DNA of 64,000 nucleotides from Nothophoma quercina. Taxonomy: Eukaryota > Ascomycota > Dothideomycetes > Pleosporales > Didymellaceae. Each line of letters starts with the position of its first letter. Positions within the stretch are counted from its first letter, which is position 1. Shown here one piece after another: positions 32,361 through 42,958 of this stretch. The DNA lies in assembly GCA_021642125.1 (NCBI GenBank), contig JAKIXB010000004.1, forward strand, positions 806,001 through 870,000. The letters are read 5' to 3'. Both the position numbers and the translations under genes were made by a program. Under the pieces are notes generated by a model. The model was given only the letters and a program-made list of their open reading frames with translations, had not been told where the DNA came from and did no database searches.

Positions 32361-35288
32361 ATGGTCAAATCATACAAGTAAGAGAAGCAGGCGCAAAGCA
32401 CCCAAAGCCTCAACTAACTGTCACATAGCAAGTACGAGCAGACTGACGCTTTTGGCGTTGTCGCGACTGCCACTTCAAACCTCGTCTGGGCTGCCGAAGC
32501 CACTCAACCCGGTACCAAGTCCTCTGGAGCAGGACGCGCATACGCCGCCGCGAACGAAGAAGTCCTCTGCTGGGATGTCAAGAAGGGCGAGCTGTTGAGC
32601 AGATGGCGCGATGCCAGCTGCACTGAGGAGGTCACAGTTATCTGTAGGAGCGAAATCGACCCAGATGTCTTCGCAGTGGGGTACGCCGACGGAAGCATAC
32701 GAATTTGGGATGCAAGGACGTCGACCGCGATTATCAGCTTCAATGGACACAAGTCAGCCGTCACGATGCTAGCTTTCGACCAGAGTGGAGTACGACTTGC
32801 GAGTGGTGCAAAGGATACCGACATTGTCGTCTGGGACCTCGTTTCTGAGACAGGTCTGTTCAAGCTGCGCGGGCACAAAGGCCAGATCACTGGCCTGCAG
32901 TTTCTGCATCCCGGAGCTGCGCCGCAGGAAGATGATGAAGAGGCGGAGTCGTTCTCAGATCAGGCTTTTCTGCTATCGACTAGCAAGGATGCTCTGATCA
33001 AGATCTGGGACATTAGCACACAGCACTGTATCGAGACACATATTGCACAAACGAATGGAGAATGCTGGGCGCTGGGCGTTTCTCCGGACGGTAGTGGCTG
33101 CATCACAGCAGGGAACGATGGCGAGCTCAAGGTCTGGGCGATTGATTTGTCCGGTCTGCGACAAGCTGGGTCCTCAGTTGGCGAAGCTACCGAGCAACGC
33201 TATCTCACAGCAAGAGGCACATTATACCGATCGGGCAAGGACCGGACACAAGGCATCTCATTCCACCCAAAGTCGAACTATGTTGCAGTACACGGTGCGG
33301 AGAAGGCCATCGAGATCTGGCGGATACGGACAGAAGAAGAAGTGAAGAAGAGCCTAGCAAGGAAGAGGAGGAGAAGACGTGAGAAAGGCAAAAATGAGAC
33401 AAATGGTGACGCACAAGAGGACGAGGCAGACGACAAGATCAACGTTGCGGATGCTGAGATCGGCGATGTCATCACTTCCTACGTTACTGTACGAACGGCA
33501 GGAAAGGTCAGATCGGCTGTGTGGATGAAAACAAGAGGTTCGAAGAAGATGCAACTCCTGGTTGGCACCAACAACAACTTGATCGACGTATACGACATTC
33601 CGACAAAGAGCAAATCGAAGACTGACGAAGTACCCGACTACACTCGAACACTGTCCGTAGAGCTCGCTGGTCACAGGAACGATGTGCGTGCGCTGGCACT
33701 CAGCTCAGACGACCGTATGCTGGCTTCGGCATCGAGCGGAGGTCTCAAGATCTGGAATATCAAGACACAAAACTGCCTGCGCACGCTGGAATGTGGTTAC
33801 GCACTTTGCTGCGCGTTCTTGCCCGGTGACAAGATCGTAGTCGTGGGTACGAAAGAAGGTCATCTTGAGCTGTACGACATCGCAGCCTCATCATTGCTGG
33901 ATAAGATCGAGGCACACGAGGGCGCTGTATGGACTCTGCAAGTGCACCCAGACGGCAAATCGCTCGTCACGGGTAGTGCGGACAAATCGATCAAGTTCTG
34001 GAACTTCGAGATCGTCCAGGAAGAGATTCCTGGCACCAAGCGCACAATGCCTCGCCTCAAGCTTGTTGAATCGCGCATCCTTAAGCTCAACGACGATGTC
34101 CTCAGCTTGCAGTTCTCGCCAGATTCGAGGCTACTAGCCGTCGCGACGCTCGACAACACGGTCAAGGTCTTCTTCGTCGACTCTCTCAAGCTTTTCCTAA
34201 ACTTATACGGTCACAAATTACCAGTACTCAACATGTCGATATCAAGCGATAGCAAGCTGATAGCAACATGTTCCGCCGACAAGAACGTTCGAATCTGGGG
34301 CCTCGACTTCGGTGACTGCCACAAAGCGCTCTTCGGCCACGAAGACAGCATCATGCAAATCTCTTTCATCCCTCACCCGGTCAACGGCGAAGACAAGCAC
34401 ATTTTCTTCAGTGCCAGCAAAGACAAGACAATCAAGAGCTGGGACGGCGACAAGTTCCAGCAAATCCAAAAGTTCCGTGGCCACCACGGCGAGATCTGGG
34501 CTATGACACTCGCACGCACGGGCGACTTCATCGTCACCGCCTCGCATGATAAGAGCATCCGCATCTGGACCATGAACCCCGACGAGCCCATCTTCCTCGA
34601 AGAAGAGCGCGAGCGCGAACTGGAAGAACTCTACGAAAACACCCTCGCCCACTCGCTCGAAGACGAAGAAGATCCCACCGGCGAACGCGCAGAAGCAGTC
34701 GATGCATCCAAGCAGACCATCAGCTCACTCACAGCCGGAGAACGTATCCAAGAAGCACTCGACCTCGGCATCGCAGATTTAGAGGTCGTACGCCAGTGGG
34801 AATTGCAGAGGCGCGCGAATCCCAAGATCGCGCCGCCACAGCGCAATCCGCTGTTCATGGCGCTGGGCAACATCTCGGCTGAGCGGCATGTACTTAATAC
34901 TATGGCTAAGATACCCGCTGCTCAGCTCCAGGATGCGCTGTTGGTGCTGCCATTTGCCTCACTGCCCGCGCTGTTTACGTTTTTGAGTATTTGGGTGCAG
35001 AAGCAGTGGAATGTTACGCTTACTTGTCGTGTGCTATTCTTCATGCTCAAGACACATCAGAAGCAGATTGTTGCATCGAGGGAGCTGAAGACGGTGCTTG
35101 AGGGTATGAGGAGTGATTTGAGGAGGAGCCTGAGCGGAAATAAGGATCTCATTGGGTTCAATGTTGCGGCTCTCAGGTTCGTGGGCGAGAGGGTAGACGA
35201 AGCACGCATCGTAAGACTCGAGGATGTGGAACGCATCGAAGAAGAAGGCAAACAGAGGAAGAAGAGAGGGTTCGTTGATGTAGCATAA
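32361..35288 (+). CDS. UTP12: SSU processome WD40 protein Utp12/Dip2
   Basis: A 17-nt first exon (32361-32377, MVKSY) and a 51 bp intron lead to exon 2 (32429-35288), for 958 aa. Two WD40 propellers fill residues 1 to about 690, with repeats such as DGSIRIWDARTSTAIISFNG, TSKDALIKIWDISTQHCIET, VTGSADKSIKFWNFE and TASHDKSIRIWTM. A basic linker KKSLARKRRRRREKGK sits between the repeats. The C-terminal Utp12 helical domain lies near residues 790-930 (LLVLPFASLPALFTFLSIWV). The protein belongs to the UTP-B module that binds the U3 snoRNP and 5' ETS pre-rRNA in the nucleolus. The tail overlaps the convergent neighbour by 116 bp. Confidence 0.95.
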
Positions 35289-35848
35289 AATTTGCTTGCG
35301 GATCCAAAGCAATAAATGGTATTGATATTAGGTATGCTTGAGTGTTTTTAGGTGTCGTAAATCTCGTAGACGTCATGAGATCTTCAAATGAAGGAGGAGC
35401 TGAGCCGCAATGAGGCAGTCGGCGCATCTGTGCAACCATCCCAGGGAACCAGTCAGATGCTTTCGCGTACTTTGGGTGTAGCGATGCAGTGTCGCAGCAA
35501 ACCATCGAGTCGGGTTGATGCAAAAAAAGACATCTTTTGACCAACTTGAAGGGACTCGCCGGCGTGGACTTCTGCTCCAGCGACATAGCTGCTAAGTCTT
35601 GCTGCTGAGACGATGCGTCTCCGTCCTTCTCGACGACTTCGTCTTGACCTGACCAGATTGCGCCCCAGTCCAGGTCTTCATCATCGGCCGCCGAAGCAGG
35701 ACCGGAAATGTCGAAATTGTAGTCGACAAGCGTTTCGCCGTGGTATGTAACGACGGAAGAGTGTTTAATTGCAACGGGCACCCTACATGGACGTTAGCTC
35801 AGAAACACAAGGCATTGGGAAGGCAACAATAACTCACCGATCAGACAT
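35173..35848 (-). CDS. Small hypothetical protein
   Basis: A mini first exon (35848-35838, MSD + CG) splices in phase across a 55 bp GT-AG intron to exon 2 (35782-35173), giving 206 aa. The front reads VAIKHSSVVTYHGETLVDYN followed by an acidic segment, DDEDLDWGAIWSGQDEV. The rest is polar. The last 115 bases overlap antisense the 3' end of UTP12, so the true stop may be nearer if an intron was missed. No family is recognised. The WGAIWSG core and the precise mini-exon splice argue for a real gene. Confidence 0.5.
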
Positions 35849-36450
35849 GATGGGTACACCGAAGAAACACAAATATGACGACGCAACTACTTTTCTGTCC
35901 AAATGATTTCCCACGTGTAAGTGGAACCCAAACACTGAAAGACGAAGCCACGATGCGAGATTGAGATGGCAACTGCCACAACGTGGTGAGCATGTGAAAG
36001 AGCGTGCGCGCAGCTTTGAACGTCTGTCTTGTCGCTTCCACCTGAACATTCTGGTGGTTCCTGACATGTCAGAGGCTGTTGTTTATCAGAGATCCAGTAC
36101 ATAGGATGCATTAAGCAGCGGACTGTTTCTATGAGCAATGAACATAGAGCTGTGTTGGTAGTTCACTAGGCATGGCATATAGTTTCTTGATGTTATCGGC
36201 GGCCATCATGTTCAAATCATGAAATCTGGTCCAACTCCATATCTGTGTTTGAAGTGTAAAGGGTAGAGCAACAAACAGCAGAAGTGTCTGCACGTTTTCG
36301 TAAAAATAGGAAAATGAAGTATGCTTAGCCCTTGAAAGGAACACATTGTGACACATCCCGCGCACTGGTTAGCATTTGTTACAGGCAGAGAAGGTGTAAG
36401 CGTGCGGACTCGGCACTAGAGTCCAAGGCAAAAAGAAATAGTTTTAAACA
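35849..36450. other. Intergenic region before the tRNA gene
   Basis: Only short frames and AT-richer sequence lie here. No gene is supported. Confidence 0.4.
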
Positions 36451-36537
36451 TGGAGAATTGGGTGATCGAAACCCAGACCTCCCGCATTCCACGATGAACA
36501 ATGCAAAGCGGGCGCTCTGCCACTGAGCTAAATCCCC
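36451..36537 (-). tRNA. tRNA-Ala (anticodon UGC) with a 15-nt intron
   Basis: Read on the minus strand, the sequence folds as a cloverleaf. The acceptor stem GGGGATT pairs with ATTCTCC (one mismatch at 6-67) and includes the G3:U70 wobble that identifies alanine tRNA. The D arm is GCTC..GAGC. The anticodon stem CCCGC/GCGGG encloses loop TTTGCAT with anticodon TGC, the variable loop is AGGTC, and the T arm is TGGGT TTCGATC ACCCA. A 15-nt intron lies one base 3' of the anticodon, the standard position. The discriminator base is A. It lies at the edge of an accessory region. Confidence 0.85.
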
Positions 36538-36671
36538 TTCGATGGCTAATGCAAGCTTCTGGAATTATAAAAAATATATTGACTAAAAACACTGCTTGAG
36601 TGCCGGCCTTATGTGAAAGGGTCCCGTTGGAGCGGGGCCTACGGTCCCACCTATTGAAATGTGGGGCCGCC

Positions 36672-36783
36672 GGGGAATCTATGTAGCTCAGTGGCAGAGG
36701 GCTCAATGGTAGAGCGCCCGCTTTGCATCATAGCGCTTGCATTGAACATGTAACATGCGAGAGGTCCCGGTCTCGATCACCTG
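36672..36783 (+). pseudogene. tRNA-Ala(UGC)-like relic
   Basis: On the plus strand 134 bp from the intact tRNA, a 5' half (GGGGAATCTATGTAGCTCAG) is followed by a second D-arm-like block (GCTCAATGGTAGAGC), an anticodon-loop region CCCGCTTTGCA, an intron-like insert and a degraded T arm (GGTCCCGGTCTCGATCACC). The anticodon stem no longer pairs well and no acceptor 3' strand is present. It looks like a recombined, non-functional copy. Confidence 0.6.
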
Positions 36784-37480
36784 TTCGTCCTCTCTTTTCT
36801 ACCATCGTGGCATTCTTTTGCTTTTGTATGGTACTTCGAATAATACCGAACGCCCCCGAACATGGCTTCTTGTCTAGCAGCTTGGATATGGGCATACTGT
36901 CGCTGGCAAGCTAGGACAATTCCTTAATCCGCTTGCAGGCTGATGCATGTAATGCTGCAGGTGCTCTACCTCTTCACTATACGCTCCCAAAGTGACAACT
37001 CAAGCTGTTGTGAGTGAGTGCTTAAGTTATGTGCATTGTGTGCTCGCTGCGCTCGCCTTGCAGCCCAGGCAAGCCTGGGCGGTGTCTAATATGGTCGCCT
37101 GTTGGGCAGATAGATTGTTTGTAGTCTTCAAGCATCAAATCGAGGAACATAAGGTTTTCGTATTCTTCTTTGAAGCAACCCAAACAGTGTGGGCAGCATT
37201 ATTTGGGAGAGCGCTTTGCTTACTTGGCGGAATACTCTGCGTCAAATAATGGGCCGTATAGTCCTAAGACCGATTCGTGCGAAGAGGACCTTGTAGTCTT
37301 CAGAGGTACAAACAGATCGCAAAAAGCTCTTGTTCTTGCTTTGGGTGCCTCCGATTTCTGGTCTATTTATACCTGCCTTTGACGGGAGAGTCCGCCGAAT
37401 GTGCAAGGTGCTCGTTCAACGAAATACCGCGTGAAGATGACACCAACTGGTCATCGAATGAGGGTGTTGTAGACAACACC
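36784..37480. other. Intergenic region carrying a dispersed repeat
   Basis: Apart from the repeat at 37011-37085, only short open frames without start codons or motifs are seen here. Confidence 0.35.
37011..37085. repeat. Dispersed repeat copy 1 with 8-bp hairpin
   Basis: A segment beginning TGAGTGAGTGCTTAAG and containing GTGTGCTCGCTGCGCTCGC ends in a perfect hairpin (arms 37063-37070 and 37073-37080, loop AA). A related copy lies at 46453-46520. No coding capacity. Confidence 0.45.
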
Positions 37481-37621
37481 ATGTACGATCCTGTGTCGGG
37501 CTGGCCAATTGTGCCCATCGAAGCCGCCACTGCGGCTGAAGAAGATTCTCTCGAGGTCTCTGAGGCCACCGGAGCCAACGAGAGCGCCCAAGAGGCGTCC
37601 AAGAAAGCGCCCGCAGCCTAA
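37481..37621 (+). CDS. Possible short acidic protein or terminal exon (uncertain)
   Basis: A 46-codon frame from ATG reads MYDPVSGWPIVPIEAATAAE and then an Ala/Glu/Ser-rich tail ending KKAPAA. Codon choice is GC-rich at third positions, as in real genes here. The frame is open upstream to about 37260 with no ATG, so it may be the last exon of a missed gene. No family is recognised. Confidence 0.25.
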   Translation: MYDPVSGWPIVPIEAATAAEEDSLEVSEATGANESAQEASKKAPAA

Positions 37622-38215
37622 TGACTACCTTCTCGCGCTGTTATTCCGCGCGATGGTCTTGCGAAACCATCGAAAAGATGCCCACAAAGCCGCCCAAATC
37701 TGTGCTGACGAATTGGCTAGTGAAGAAGGACTGATCTGTTTGACTCGAAGAACCCGCTTGTAGGTTTAACTGATATGCATGCTGAGGCAATCGCGACGGT
37801 CTGTGCCGATCGCCCTCGCCAGTCGAACATGGGCTGTACGGCGTGTGAATATAATTCCATCTTTGTATTGTTACCTCATTGTACGCAGTGATGGCATGTG
37901 TGATGCGTAAGTATGGGAACGTACTGAAGTGGAACAGGGTAGCGAAGTGGGTCTGGCGCACAGCCACTACTTGGCGCGTCACGGACGAACCACACGTAAG
38001 CCGCCCAAACACAGTTGCGCCCAAGTCAGTAATGATACAAGACATCTTCCCAAACGAACACGACTAGTCGAACAATTCGCTCGTAGCACCTTGCGCCTCT
38101 CATCCCTTCCTACGGCGACAGCAGACCCAACACAGGCGACATCTCCTACGCGCTCACGGCTCGGCTTTGAGCTTCCTAGCTTCCAACAGCTCCGTAACGA
38201 TCAGCAACCGGCACG
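37622..38215 (+). other. Upstream region of the kinase gene
   Basis: This stretch probably holds the promoter and leader of the Env7-like kinase gene. No other gene is supported. Confidence 0.35.
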
Positions 38216-39566
38216 ATGGGATCGCTGGCAACCTACTTTATGGACGTGGTCTACTCGTTCACAAATTGTATGGTGTGCTTTCCAAGCAACCCACAACTCA
38301 AGATCAACAGCCGTAGCTTCAAGATACTACGGTTACTGGGGGAGGTAAGCTAGCTCCGCCGGCTGCGTATCAACGCAGCAGTTAGTTGACATTGTTTAGG
38401 GTGGCTTCTCATATGTATACCTCGTACAAGACAACTCGAATCAACAGCTTCTTGCGCTCAAGAAGATACGATGTCCCTTCGGTCAGGAAAGTGTCAGCTT
38501 GGCACTGAAGGAGGTTGAAGCGTACACGTTGTTCTCGCCACATCCCAACATCATTCACTCGATAGATTACTCGGTCGAGACAGACAAGTCAGATCCCTCG
38601 GCGAAGACGGTCTACATCCTCCTGCCATACTACCGCCGCGGTAACCTGCAAGACATGATCAATGCGAACTTGGTCAACCACACAAAATTCCCTGAGAAGA
38701 GGTTGATGGTGTTATTCCTCGGTGTCTGCAAAGCTCTCAAAGCTATGCACCAGTACAAGGTCAAGGGAGGGCCAGGCGGCGCAAAGAGCGACAGCAAGGC
38801 CAAGAAGGTCAGGAGAGATGCAGCGCGCGCAGACGCTGAGGCAGCACAGAGCATGGAAATGAGGCCAAGCCGAAGACATCACGAGGGAGATGACGAAGAC
38901 GACGAGCAGGCAGAAGGTTTGCTGGAAGAGAGCAATGTCACAATGTCACAGGAAGGCATTGAGCCAGGTGGTGAGAGGGCATACGCGCATCGCGACATCA
39001 AGCCTGGTATGCATGGGTCGTTCAGTCGCAGAAAGCAGGCCAGCTAACATGCTCCAGGAAACATCATGATCGACGACGACGGCAAGACTCCCATCCTCAT
39101 GGATCTTGGCTCGTTAGCACCTTCACCGACACCTATCACATCTCGATCGCTCGCCCTCCAGGTACAGGACACGGCCGCCGAACATTCGACGATGCCATAC
39201 CGCGCTCCTGAGCTTTTCGATGTCAAGACTGGCACAGTCATTGACACCAAGGTCGATATCTGGTCGCTCGGCTGCACACTATACGCCTGTCTGGTCGGCA
39301 AATCCCCATTCGAGTCCAGGAGTGATGAGACAGGCGGTAGCTTGAGCATCTGCGTGCTCGGCGGTGATTGGAGGTTTCCGGACGAAGGCCAGCAAAGGGG
39401 TAAGCAGAAGCAGCCAGCAGATGGTGAAGGCATCAGCGATGCTGTCAAGGATGTTGTACGAAAATGTCTGGCGCTGGAACCGAGCGAACGACCAGATGTG
39501 GATGAGTTGATCAGTATAGTCGAGGAAGTGCTGCAGAATCTGCCTGAGGACGGATCAGACGATTAG
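38216..39566 (+). CDS. ENV7: Serine/threonine kinase of the NAK family (Env7/STK16-like)
   Basis: Three exons (38216-38344, 38400-39006, 39058-39566), with 55 and 51 bp introns, encode 414 aa. The N terminus MGSLATYF has a Gly2, and cysteines follow at positions 18 and 21 (NCMVC), fitting the lipid-modified termini of this family. Kinase motifs: glycine loop LLGEGGFSYVYLVQD, VAIK-type lysine in LLALKKIRCPFG, catalytic loop AHRDIKPGN, metal motif DLGS in place of DFG (typical of STK16), YRAPELFD and DIWSLGCTLYACLVGKSPFE. Yeast Env7 is a palmitoylated vacuolar-membrane kinase that regulates membrane fusion. About 70 extra disordered residues rich in Lys, Arg and acidic residues are inserted just before the catalytic loop. 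Confidence 0.9.
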
Positions 39567-40130
39567 GCCTACAATTCGGAGGCGTTGACGATTTCTGTAT
39601 CACCATGTGTTCACGGGAGGTATCCACTCAGCATTTGAAGGATTGAGGCACTACAATATACCCATTTGAAGACACATAAGTCCTTCAGCGATGGCATTCG
39701 GATGTCTGATTTACGGCTGGGAGGTATTCACAAAACTGCAGGCTCTCCAGGTCATCACTTGGTGCTAGCATGTGTCCTACAATCGACGATCGTGCCGATC
39801 TAGATTCTGAAGCAAGTCTTCAGTCGCATCGACAAAAGCGTCCACTCTCTGATCTGGTGCGCTGTTCGGTCAGCAATCCTGGGGAAGCTCGCTGATGACC
39901 GGCGTTCCAGTATCATAAGGACTGATCTGACAGGAAGACGATGAGAGGTGGAAAGCTTAGGCTCGGACTTTCATCCGCCTCCTTCATCATTCTTGTTATT
40001 CGTTCTTCGTTGCCCATAAATCAACCCGACCTGTTTGGTTGTTTGATGTTCACTATCAAGACCCGAAGCTCTGGGTGTATGCCAAACATTGTATTGAACA
40101 GTTCGAATTCACCAATATAAGCACCTACCC
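39567..40130. other. Intergenic region downstream of the kinase
   Basis: This stretch is 3' flank and unassigned sequence before a 2EXR-like relic. No gene is supported. Confidence 0.35.
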
Positions 40131-40458
40131 TCAGACGCTTGATGGCGTGAAGCTTCTCGAGGGGAAGGCAAATAGCTCAATTTCAGAGCTCTCGACTATT
40201 CGAAGCGGAGAACATGTTGCGCAAGTATACCGAGATGCCAACCTTGTGGTACGTTTGACGGCACGCCTGCTACAATGCGAACAATGTATCAATGGGCAAC
40301 CGCAAACGTGGATCGTTGTGTTCGCAGGTCCATGCAATTCTGCTGCTGTCAAAGCCGCTGTCGACATGGACGAAGTGATTGTCAAGCGTGGAGGCGTGAA
40401 TCGCGTCACGTAACTCGGCTGGAAGTAGCAAGAGTGGCGATTGCTCCTGATTGCGCAT
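40131..40458 (-). pseudogene. 2EXR-like pseudogene with in-frame stops
   Basis: The frame opens with an ATG and reads MRNQEQSPLLLLPAELRDAI, the family hallmark. After PIDTLFAL an in-frame TAG interrupts exactly where the second block starts; beyond it the same frame continues QACRQTYHKVGISVYLRNMF, the expected CRQ block, and then more stops occur. Intact relatives have no break here. This is a clear degraded copy, 12 kb or more from the main cluster. Confidence 0.65.
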
Positions 40459-40668
40459 GGCGCTGTGTTCAGATTAAGGTCGCATCTTCGGCGCAGGATG
40501 ACCTTGAATGTAAAGCCCAATGAGCAGATCGCTTCTCCACATAGTGCTGCCCTTTTTGGCACGGTATCCAGGTAGGAGTTCCATCTGGTCGAGTTGGTCG
40601 TTCAAGGTGTAGGCGTCCGCTCTTCGACTGCTTGCATTACCTATGATTTTGAGTCCATGAATTTCTCC

Positions 40669-42092
40669 TCATATCTTTGCACGTTCACCACCTTCGCTGC
40701 GGACGCCCATCCAGGCCTCCGCAACATTCCATAACCTTGCGTGGCCAATGCGCTCCAGCAACCGCCCCCTTCCGCTTCTGTTCATCTGGTCGTAATCTCC
40801 TTCAGGTATCTCCTTCACCCCTTCCTCGCCAAAGACTACTACACTGCCTGGCTTTGTCCACCCGTCACCATTGACGAAACCGACAACACGATCAGTCATC
40901 TGATTTGCTATGTTGCGATCTGATTGATCAAAGTGTTCTCGAAAGTTTTGTAGGAGGTATGTGACATCAAGCTCGTGAGAAGCGATGCCTTTGAACATGC
41001 CGTCAAACGGGTTCGGAATGTGGAAGTGGTACCGGTCAGCACGTTTCACTGGCGAAGCAGATCTCCAGCCCTGTAGAGCTGTGAGTGCCGGGAAGTAGAA
41101 GCGCATCTCGGAGAAGATGAGACACATCCCATCTCGAACCTGAGCACCTGGTGCAGTGTCAGACAACCCGTAGGCATTCAACAAACTAGCAGTTTCGGAG
41201 GGTTTCAGATGCTTCTGACAAGCAGATCTCAAGCGATCAAAAGCATCCGGCCGATCGAGGATCTTGGCCTTTACAACCGTACCCTACAGACCTGTAAGTC
41301 AAGGCTATTGTCGAGGTTGTGCAGGGGACTTACATCGTACTGTGCGTCGCCAATTACGAATTCTTTGCACCAAGTTGGTTTGTGCTCCGCTCGATGTCCA
41401 TCTGCCATCACTGTCGTAGTGACATCCTCCTTCAGCCAGGCGCCGTCAATGTGTGCGCAGTAGTGCTGCAGAGGAGGCAGCTTCTCGGCAAGCTCTTGTG
41501 CATCGGTGCCTAGCAGTGATGACCTCTGTGTTGCCGTGTCTGGTTTGTCTATCCCCAAATATCGGAGCTGGTCCTTGTACATGCGCTGGTGCCAATGGCT
41601 AGTCCTGGGCTTTCGCACAGTGGCCTCGCCGCTCATCAAGAGCACCCTCTCCAATAAAGAGTCCTCGCCAATATCAGCACAAAGGATTGTAGACAATGCT
41701 ATAGCTCCTGCCGAGTTGCCTGCAACGGTGACATTGTTTGAATCGCCTCCGAATCCAGCGATGTGTGTTTTGATCCATCGACAAGCTTGCATTATGTCTT
41801 TGTACCCCATGTTCCCTTGCGCACCTACTTCCTCGCTCGCGAGAATGCCAAAGATACCGAGTCGGTAGTTGACCGAAACGCCAACTACCGACTCGGTATC
41901 TTGAGGTTCCTGTATTGGATCGTCGACTCGCCGTGTTTTCCAAGCAGGGAGCAGTTCAAAGTCGAATGCTTTAAGATGTGTTGGCTGTCGACCATAACTG
42001 TTGCGACTCAAGGATGCAGGGGTAGGATAGAACAACACGGGTACTGAGTAGGCGAGGGCGTATCCGCCTCCGTTGTGTTGGGAGGTTTCCGA
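40669..42092 (-). pseudogene. Carboxylesterase (type B) with missing N terminus; probable pseudogene
   Basis: Two blocks (42092-41334 and 41283-40669), joined in phase across a 50 bp GT-AG intron, encode about 457 residues. Family motifs: GGGYALAYSVPVL (HGGG region, with His replaced by Asn), VSVNYRLGIFGILASEEVG, ACRWIKTHIAGFGGDSNNVT, the nucleophile elbow GNSAGA, and a catalytic-His-like SHELDVTYLLQNF. The usual 100 or so N-terminal residues, with signal peptide and SEDCLYLN block, are absent, and an in-frame TAA stands just upstream of the HNGGGY sequence. Between the oxyanion region and VSVNYRLG there is atypical sequence that includes a perfect inverted repeat. The C-terminal part looks intact. 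Confidence 0.65.
41851..41902. repeat. Perfect 21-bp inverted repeat inside the esterase frame
   Basis: The left arm 41851-41871 and the right arm 41882-41902 are exact reverse complements, separated by a 10 bp spacer (ACCGAAACGC). On the esterase coding strand, the block around 41878-41851 encodes the conserved VNYRLGIF, whereas the arm at 41902-41882 encodes the atypical QDTESVVG. Confidence 0.95.
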
Positions 42093-42958
42093 TTAGTGCT
42101 GACATCACTTGCAGATTCGTGGAGATGCGGCTGCGTGGAAGCGCCGCTAGACATACTGCTAGTTGATGGTGGACAGTGTTTGAGCGAAGGTGGTTGGTAG
42201 AACGCCATCAAGCTTGGACCGATGGGCAGGCTGATCGGTGGAGTTAAGAGTTTCTAGCATCTCGACAAGTCACGCTCGATACTCACTCGTGCGGCACAGC
42301 AGTATCATCAATTCCAATGCCATTGCAATGTTAACAAGCAAAGTTTACGAGCGGGTTGAAGTCGGTAGATGCGCAAGGTATATGAAGATTCAGGTGATGG
42401 GTTTAAGTTGCCGGCGGCATTCAATTACCGACAACATTGCACCGACGTCGGCTCACCATCGACCGCATCCTCCAACCACCTGGGCACTAACGTCCGTCAT
42501 CGCACCAAGCAGAGGACCTTCGCATACCGCTAGGCTTTCCAAAGCAACGATATGTTTTCGGGTAAGGTTTGTCTCCGAGCCATCTGCGCATGCAATAACG
42601 GTCAGCCGGTGAAAAAAGCCAGGGTTCCTGGATTGACGTCAACTAACCTGCAATTGACGACTCGGAACTTCTGCCGACATGCAGAACCTCGAAGATGGCG
42701 CCTGGGCAAACAACTTTTTGTGCAACGTTCGATGCAACCTCCATCCACCCTCCCCTCCGGCTAAGCCAAGATGCGGAGAGCGGGTGAACTACGGCAGATA
42801 TGAAGAGGAGCTCGTAACGGGGCGCGTGCATCGCGCATATGTGGGCACGGTATGATGTGATCTTGAAGTCCTGATAATTCTACAGGAGTATAAGATCGGT
42901 CTCGCGCTGGTGTTCACGATGCTCTCTTCAGTCTCACTGGCTCATTTGAACCAGAATC
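42093..42958 (+). other. Intergenic region and promoter of the GH3 gene
   Basis: A minus-strand frame at 42211-42008 is Ser/Pro-rich without motifs and could be remnants of the esterase 5' part. The rest is the probable promoter of the beta-glucosidase gene. No gene is supported. Confidence 0.35.

Noticed and set aside
36332..36706. Short frames around the tRNA genes
   Set aside because: They overlap the tRNA-Ala gene and its relic, which explain the sequence better.
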